A stretch of DNA of 64,000 nt from Archivesica marissinica. Taxonomy: Eukaryota > Mollusca > Bivalvia > Venerida > Vesicomyidae. The notes beneath the pieces were generated by a model. That model had not been told where the DNA came from. It worked only from the letters and a program-made list of their open reading frames with translations, and ran no database searches. The stretch's first letter is position 1. Each line of letters opens with the position of its first letter. Made by a program: the position numbers and the translations under genes. This document shows positions 58,301-64,000 of this stretch, piece by piece. The stretch lies in NCBI GenBank assembly GCA_014843695.1, contig CM026391.1:16487043-16551042 (forward strand). The letters run 5' to 3'.

Positions 58301-59045
58301 ACTGTATAACATACTGTCTGGTGGGTGATATATGTGTCATGCTGTATAACTTACTGTCGGGTGGATGATATATATGTCATGCTGTATAGCTTACTGTCTG
58401 GTGGGTGATATATGTGTCATGCTGTATAACTTACTCTCTGGTGGGTGATATATGTGTCATGCTGTATAACTTACTGTCGGGTGGATGATATATATGTCAT
58501 ACTGTATAACATACTGTCTGGTGGATGATATTGTGTTGTGTTTTGTGGGTGGTGTTATATGTCATACTGTATAACATACTGTCTGGTGGGTGTTTTGTTT
58601 GTTTTGTGGTGGTGTTTTGTTTGTTTTTTGGTGGTGTTATATGTCATACTGTATAACATACTGTCTGGTGGATGATATATATGTCATACTGTATAACATA
58701 CTGTCGGGTGGATGATATATATGTCATACTGTATAACATACTGTCGGGTGGATGATATATATGTCATACTGTATAACATACTGTCGGGTGGATGATATAT
58801 ATGTCGTACTGTATAACATACTGTCTGGTGGGTGATATATGTGTCATGCTGTATAACATACTGTCGGGTGGATGATATATATGTCATACTGTATAACATA
58901 CTGTCTGGTGGGTGATATATATGTCATACTGTATAACATACTGTCGGGTGGATGATATATATGTCATACTGTATAACATACTGTCGGGTGGATGATATAT
59001 ATGTCATACTGTATAACATACTGTCGGGTGGATGATATATGAGTC
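52304..59045. repeat. 40-bp satellite-like array, about 168 units
   Basis: Unit GTGATATATGTGTCATGCTG, TATAACTTACTGTCTGGTGG. Period is exactly 40 over most of 6.7 kb, with single-base deletions near 53765, 53805 and 54776. Variant words recur at 640 bp (GCCTGGTGTG at 52332 and 52972; GTGCTATATG at 52501 and 53141) and then about 960 bp (54099, 55058). A GT-rich break lies at 58530-58650, and after it the GGGTGGATG / ATACTGTATAACATACTG subtype dominates. Confidence 0.97.
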
Positions 59046-59532
59046 GTTCCGTAGGAAATCCAACATAAGTGCAAGAAAAAGGGGTAACGATGAATCCCTT
59101 ATGAATCCCTTTATATAATAATATCCTTGATACGAAATAGATATTATAGAATCCAACCTAATTTCCGAGTACATTATGTTTGTTTTCCAATAACATGACT
59201 TCTACAGATTGTCATCTCAGCTGATAAAAGGTGTACTTATTCGAAACGAACGAACCATTGTTCTTCTTAACTACGTTTTTGTAATGCAATACAACTGATT
59301 GGGCGTTTGCGGAAACTATTATATCTATAGACAAGTGTTTTAGGTTGCCTTCTAAGATGACATGTTTTTCTTCATTTTGTCTAATGAATGTCATGTGAGA
59401 TTAAAACAGATGTCATTTGGAAAAGGTCGTTCAACTCGGTTATAGACACATAGACACACAGCCATTATATCGCATAGTTAACACTAATGTGTATAACAAT
59501 ATGCATGTGTCGTCCCCCCCCACCCTCATACT
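59046..59532. other. Intergenic, nothing recognised
   Basis: AT-rich, ending in a C8 tract at about 59514. No gene. Confidence 0.5.
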
Positions 59533-59685
59533 TTGTGTGTGTTACGTTTATTTATCGTCGCTACCGGTTGCCCATATGAGCGACGCCTCTTGAAGAGATT
59601 AGTCATTTTAGATTTTTCGATGATAGTGCAATGATACAGACAGAGACCCATTCCAGAGTCTCCTCTTGTTCTTTTAGGTGCACTA
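59533..59685 (-). mobile_element. SINE S1, 5'-truncated
   Basis: Tail GTTTATTTATCGTCGCTACC through GAGTCTCCTCTTGTTC to GGTGCACT, where it stops against the 45-bp array. Confidence 0.8.
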
Positions 59686-59687
59686 AA

Positions 59688-60462
59688 TACATTGTAATAT
59701 ACACCTCTCTGTGTTACATATAAACTCCAGTACATTGTAACATACACTTCTCTGTGTTACACATAAACTCCAGTACATTGTAACGTACACTTCTCTGTGT
59801 TACACATAAACTACAGCACATTGTAACGTACACCTCTCTGTGTTACACATAAACTCCAGCACATTGTAACATACATACACTTCTCTGTGTTACACATAAA
59901 CTACAGCACATTGTAACATACACCTCGCTGTGTTACACATAAACTACAGCACATTGTAACATACATACACTTCTCTGTGTTACACATAAACTACAGTACA
60001 TTGTAACATACACCTCTCTGTGTTACACATAAACTACAGTACATTGTAACGTACATACACTTCTCTGTGTTACACATAAACTACAGTACATTGTAACATA
60101 CATACACTTCTCTGTGTTACACATAAACTACAGCACATTGTAACATACACCTCGCTGTGTTACACATAAACTACAGCACATTGTAACATACATACACTTC
60201 TCTGTGTTACACATAAACTACAGTACATTGTAACATACACTCTCTGTGTTACACATAAACTACAGTACATTGTAACATACACTTCTCTGTGTTACACATA
60301 AACTACAGCACATTGTAACATACACCTCTCTTTGTTACACATAAACTACAGCACATTGTAACATACACTTCTCTGTGTTACACATAAACTACAGTACATT
60401 GTAACATACACCTCTCTGTGTTACACATAAACTACAGCACATTGTAACATACACCTCGCTGT
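59688..60462. repeat. 45-49 bp minisatellite, about 17 units
   Basis: Unit with ACATTGTAACATACAC, TTCTCTGTGTTACACATAAA and CTACAG; an optional CATA insertion makes 49-bp units. Long and short units are interspersed. Confidence 0.94.
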
Positions 60463-60465
60463 GAC

Positions 60466-60612
60466 TCCAGCACCATTTTGGGTTTTACCACAGGCGGGCA
60501 GTTTACCTAAACAACAACTTTCCTGCACAGTTTGCAGCAATCTCCTTAAGAAACTGCCGACTTGTTCATATAAATGAGACACGGTCTGAACGAGGCTCGA
60601 ACGCGTGATATA
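60466..60612 (-). mobile_element. SINE S3, tail type 2, 5'-truncated
   Basis: GCACCATTTTGGGTTTTACC, GGCGGGCAGTTTACC, TTAAGAAACTGCCGACTTG, GAGACACGGTCTGAACG and GGCTCGAACGCGTGA; stops at the B box. Confidence 0.78.
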
Positions 60613-60689
60613 GTAGAATATGTTTGCGAAAGTACACATTTGTGAATCAGGAAAATAAAAACATTTACTGAGCAAGTTTTAACAACTTA

Positions 60690-61350
60690 ACTGGTGATGT
60701 GGACGTGGTGTTGATGTGGACGTGATGGTGATGTGGACGTGATGGTGATGTGGACATTGTGGTGATGTGGACGTTGTGGTGATGTGGATGTCGTTGTGAT
60801 GTGGACGTGGTGGTGATGTGGACGTTGTGGTGATATGGTCGTTGTGGTGATGTGGACGTAATGGTGATGTGGACGTGGTGGTGATGTGGACGTGGTGGTG
60901 ATGTGGACGTGGTGGTGATGTGGACGTGATGGTGATGTGGACGTGGTGGTGATGTGGAGGTAATTGTGATGTGGACGTGGTGGTGATGTGGACGTTGTGG
61001 CGATGTGGACGTGATGGTGATGTTGACGTGGTGTTGATGTGGACGTGATGGTGATGTGGACGTTGTGGTGATGTGGACGTTGTGGCGATGTGGACGTGAT
61101 GGTGATGTGGACGTGGTGGTGATGTAGACCTGATGGTGATATGGATGTGGTTGTGATGTGGACGTTGTGGTGATGTGGACGTTGTGGTGATGTGGATGTC
61201 GTTGTGATGTGGACTTGGTGGTGATGTGGACGTTGTGGTGATATGGACGTGGTGGTGATGTGGACGTAATGGTGATGTGGACGTGATGGTGATGTGGACG
61301 TGATGGTGATGTGGACGTGATGGTGATGGTGATGTGGACGTGATGGTGAT
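60690..61350. repeat. 15-bp GATGTGGACGTGGTG array
   Basis: About 44 units of GGTGATGTGGACGTG plus variable GT/AT/TT. Reads as His/Thr/Ser/Pro-rich peptide on the minus strand without stops. Confidence 0.93.
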
Positions 61351-61379
61351 GTGGACGTGGTGGGGACCTGTTATGAATA

Positions 61380-63745
61380 TCATGTTGACGATGTGTGAAT
61401 ATGGTGGGGAAGTGGTGTGGATGTGGTGGGGACATGGTGGGGGCGTGGTGGTGACGTGGTGTGGATGTGGTGAGGACATGGTGGGGATGTGGTGGGGACG
61501 TGTTGTGGATATGGTGGTGACGTGGTGTGGATATGGTGGTGACGTGGTGTGGATATGGTGGGGGACGTGGTGTGGATGTGGTGGGGACATGGTGGGGACG
61601 TGAAAAAGTGGGGACGTGGTGTGGATGTGGTGGTGACGTGGTGTGGACGTGGTGTGGATGTGGTGGGGACATGGTGGGGATGTGGTGGGCATGTGGTGGG
61701 GACGTGGTATGGAAGTGGTGGGGACATGGTGGGGATGTGGTGGGGACATGGTGTGGATGTGGTGGGGACGTGGTGGGGATGTGGTGTGGACGTGGTGGGG
61801 ACGTGGTGGGGATGTGGTGGGGACGTGGTGGGGATGTGGTGGGGACGTGGTGTTGATGTGGTGGGGACGTGGTGGGGATGTGGTGTGGACGTGGTGGGGA
61901 CGTGGTGGGGATGTAGTGGGGACGTAGTGGGGATGTGGTGGTGACATGGTGTGGATGTGGTGTGGACGTGGTGTGGATGTAGTGGGGATGCAGTGTGGAC
62001 GTGGTATGGATGTGGTGGGGACCTGGTGTGGACGTGGTGGGGACGTGGTGGGGATGTGGTGGGGACATGGTGTGGATGTGGTGGGCATGTTGTGGGGACG
62101 TGGTGGGGATGTGGTGGGGACATGGTGTGGATGTGGTGGGGACGTGGTGGGGATGTGGTGTGGACGTGGTGGGGACGTGGTGGGGATGTGGTGGGGACGT
62201 GGTGGGGACGTGGTGGGGATGTGGTGGGGACGTGGTGTGGATGTGGTGGGGACGTGGTGGGAAGTGGTGTGGACGTGGTGGGGACGTGGATGGGGTGTGG
62301 TGTAGACGTGGTGGGGATGTGGTGGGGACGTGGTGGGGATGTGGTGGGGACGTGGTGGGGATGTGGTGGGGACATGGTGTGGATGTGGTGTGGACGTGGT
62401 GTGGATGTAGTGGGGATGCAGTGTGGACGTAGTGTGGATGTGTGGTGTGGACGTGGTGGACGTGGTGGGGATGTGGTGGGGACGTGGTGGGGACGTGGTG
62501 GGGATGTGGTGGTGGTGGCTGTGTGGACGTGGTGTGGATGTAGTGGGGATGCAGTGTGGACGTGGTGTGGATGTGGTGGGGACGTGGTGTGGACGTGGTG
62601 GGGACGTGGTGGGGACGTGGTGGGGATGTGGTGGGGACGTGGTGGGGACGTGGTGGGGATGTGGTGGGAACATGGTGGGCATGTTGTGGGGACGTGGTGG
62701 GGATGTGGTGGGGACGTGGTGTGGATGTGGTGGGCATGTTGTGGATGTGGTGGGGATGTGGTGGGCATGTTGTGGGGACGTGGTGGGGATGTGGTGGGCA
62801 TGTTGTGGGGACGTGGTGGGCATGTGGTGGCGACGTGGTGTGGATGTGGTGGGCATGTTGTGGGGACGTGGTGGGGATGTGGTGGGGATGTGGTGGGGAC
62901 GTGGTGTGGATGTGGTGGGCATGTTGTGGATGTGGTGGGGATGTGGTGGCCATGTTGTGGGGACGTGGTGGGGATGTGGTGGGCATGTTGTGGGGACGTG
63001 GTGGGCATGTTGTGGGGATGTGGTGGGCATGTTGTGGGGACGTGGTGGGCATGTGGTGGGGACGTGGTGTGGATGTGGTGGGCATGTTGTGGGGATGTGG
63101 TGGGGACGTGGTGTGGATGTGGTGGGCATGTTGTGGGGACGTGGTGTGGATGTGGTGTGGACGTGGTGTGGATGTAGTGGGGATGCAGTGTGGACGTAGT
63201 GTGGATGTGGTGTGGACGTGGTGTGGACGTGGTGGGGATGTGGTGTGTACGTGGTGTGGATGTGGTGGGCATGTTGTGGATGTGGGGGACGTGGTGGGAC
63301 GTGGTGGGGACGTGGTGGGGACGTGGTGGGGATGTGGTGGGGACATGGTGGGCATGTTGTGGGGACGTGGTGGGGATGTGGTGGGGATGTGGTGGGAACG
63401 TGGTGGGCATGTTGTGGGGACGTGGTGGGGATGTGGTGGGGACGTGGTGTGGATGTGGTGGGCATGTTGTGGATGTGGTGGGGATGTGGTGGGGACGTGG
63501 TGTTAATGTGGTGGGCATGTTGTGGATGTGGTGGGGATGTGGTGGGGACGTGGTGTGGATGTGGTGGGGATGTTGTGTAATGTGGTGGGCATGTTGTGGA
63601 TGTGGTGGGGATGTGGTGGGGACGTGGTGTGGATGTGGTGGGCATGTTGTGGATGTGGTGGGGATGTGGTGGGCATGTTGTGGGGACGTGGTGGGGATGT
63701 GGTGGGGACGTGGTGGGGATGTGGTGGGCATGTTGTGGGGATGTA
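61380..63745. repeat. 12-bp G-rich array (GTGGGGACGTGG)
   Basis: Units of 12 bp: GTGGGGACGTGG, TGGGGATGTGGT, TGGGCATGTTGT, TGTGGATGTGGT, in mosaic order; the TGGGCATGTTGTGG form is confined to about 62080-63740. Minus-strand ORFs of 783-988 codons (PTTSPPHPHH-type) and + ORFs up to 408 codons are by-products of a nearly stop-free unit. Strong G over C bias on the + strand. Confidence 0.94.
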
Positions 63746-64000
63746 TATTATGTTATAACGTGTTACAGTGTTAGGATTATTCACCATCAGCAGGTTAAGT
63801 TATCTTCATGTGGTGTATTTCTTAAAATGATTATCAATAATAAAACTCACTCTATTAACTTAAACAGTAGTAAAATCACAATTTACAAAGCTATTGGCGG
63901 TGTTTCAAATAAATATCCATAAAGGGAGATAATTTACAATTTCGCCAAAAAAAAATCAGTTCATTGGTTGGCAGTTATTCAACATTTTACTTAACACTTG
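63746..64000. other. AT-rich flank at the window end
   Basis: No gene or repeat recognised. Confidence 0.5.

Noticed and set aside
60665..63787. Minus-strand ORFs up to 988 codons (Pro/Thr/Ser/His-rich, mucin-like)
   Set aside because: All frames on both strands are long in this 12/15-bp array; openness comes from a nearly stop-free unit.

Overview
The window is nuclear DNA from an animal, most probably a bivalve mollusc. The reasons are the many interspersed tRNA-derived SINEs, small TTAA-flanked hairpin elements of a kind I associate with bivalves, frequent GTACATGTA-type words, and very abundant minisatellites. The species cannot be fixed by eye. I see no bacterial, organellar or viral genes, and no LINE, LTR or transposase ORF.

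One protein-coding gene is convincing: a complete, uninterrupted Sprouty gene (5207-6034, + strand, 275 aa), a feedback inhibitor of receptor tyrosine kinase/Ras-ERK signalling. It has a likely 3' splice site just upstream (5097), suggesting a non-coding 5' exon outside or upstream, and a 24-codon uORF whose stop overlaps the start codon. Nothing else looks like a gene. The longest open frames (up to 1,177 codons) lie inside tandem repeats and are artefacts of monomers that lack stop codons.

Layout. 1-5 kb: SINEs, miniature elements and small minisatellites. 5.1-6.7 kb: the Sprouty gene. 6.8-15 kb: scattered miniature elements, SINEs and arrays of 47- and 64-bp units. 15.5-17.3 kb: a two-part array. 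18.2-18.8, 24.25-24.93 and 34.83-35.74 kb: three copies of one interspersed repeat, each hit by different insertions. 21.2-22.8 kb: 45-bp array. 26-27 kb: a 20/21-bp array grown inside a SINE. 28.3-30.8 and 36.6-37.2 kb: two copies of a foldback-like element whose arms are 36-bp tandem repeats. 33.3-34.0 kb: short-unit array. 38.6-42.9 kb: two 47-bp families sharing half a monomer. 47.0-49.5 kb: 38-bp array with higher-order repeats. 52.3-59.0 kb: 40-bp array, the largest. 59.7-60.5 kb: 45-bp array. 60.7-63.7 kb: strand-asymmetric G-rich 12/15-bp array. By my own boundaries, tandem repeats occupy about 27 kb (roughly 40%).

Local names. SINE families are S1-S7 and miniature elements M1-M5; these are labels for this window only, not database families. 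The SINE families are modular: S2 and S6 share a 3' tail, S1 and some S3 copies share another, and S2 and S7 share a central block. The best candidates for something new are the foldback-like element with tandem-repeat arms, the SINE-born minisatellite, the natural set of filled and empty insertion sites, and the half-shared 47-bp satellites.
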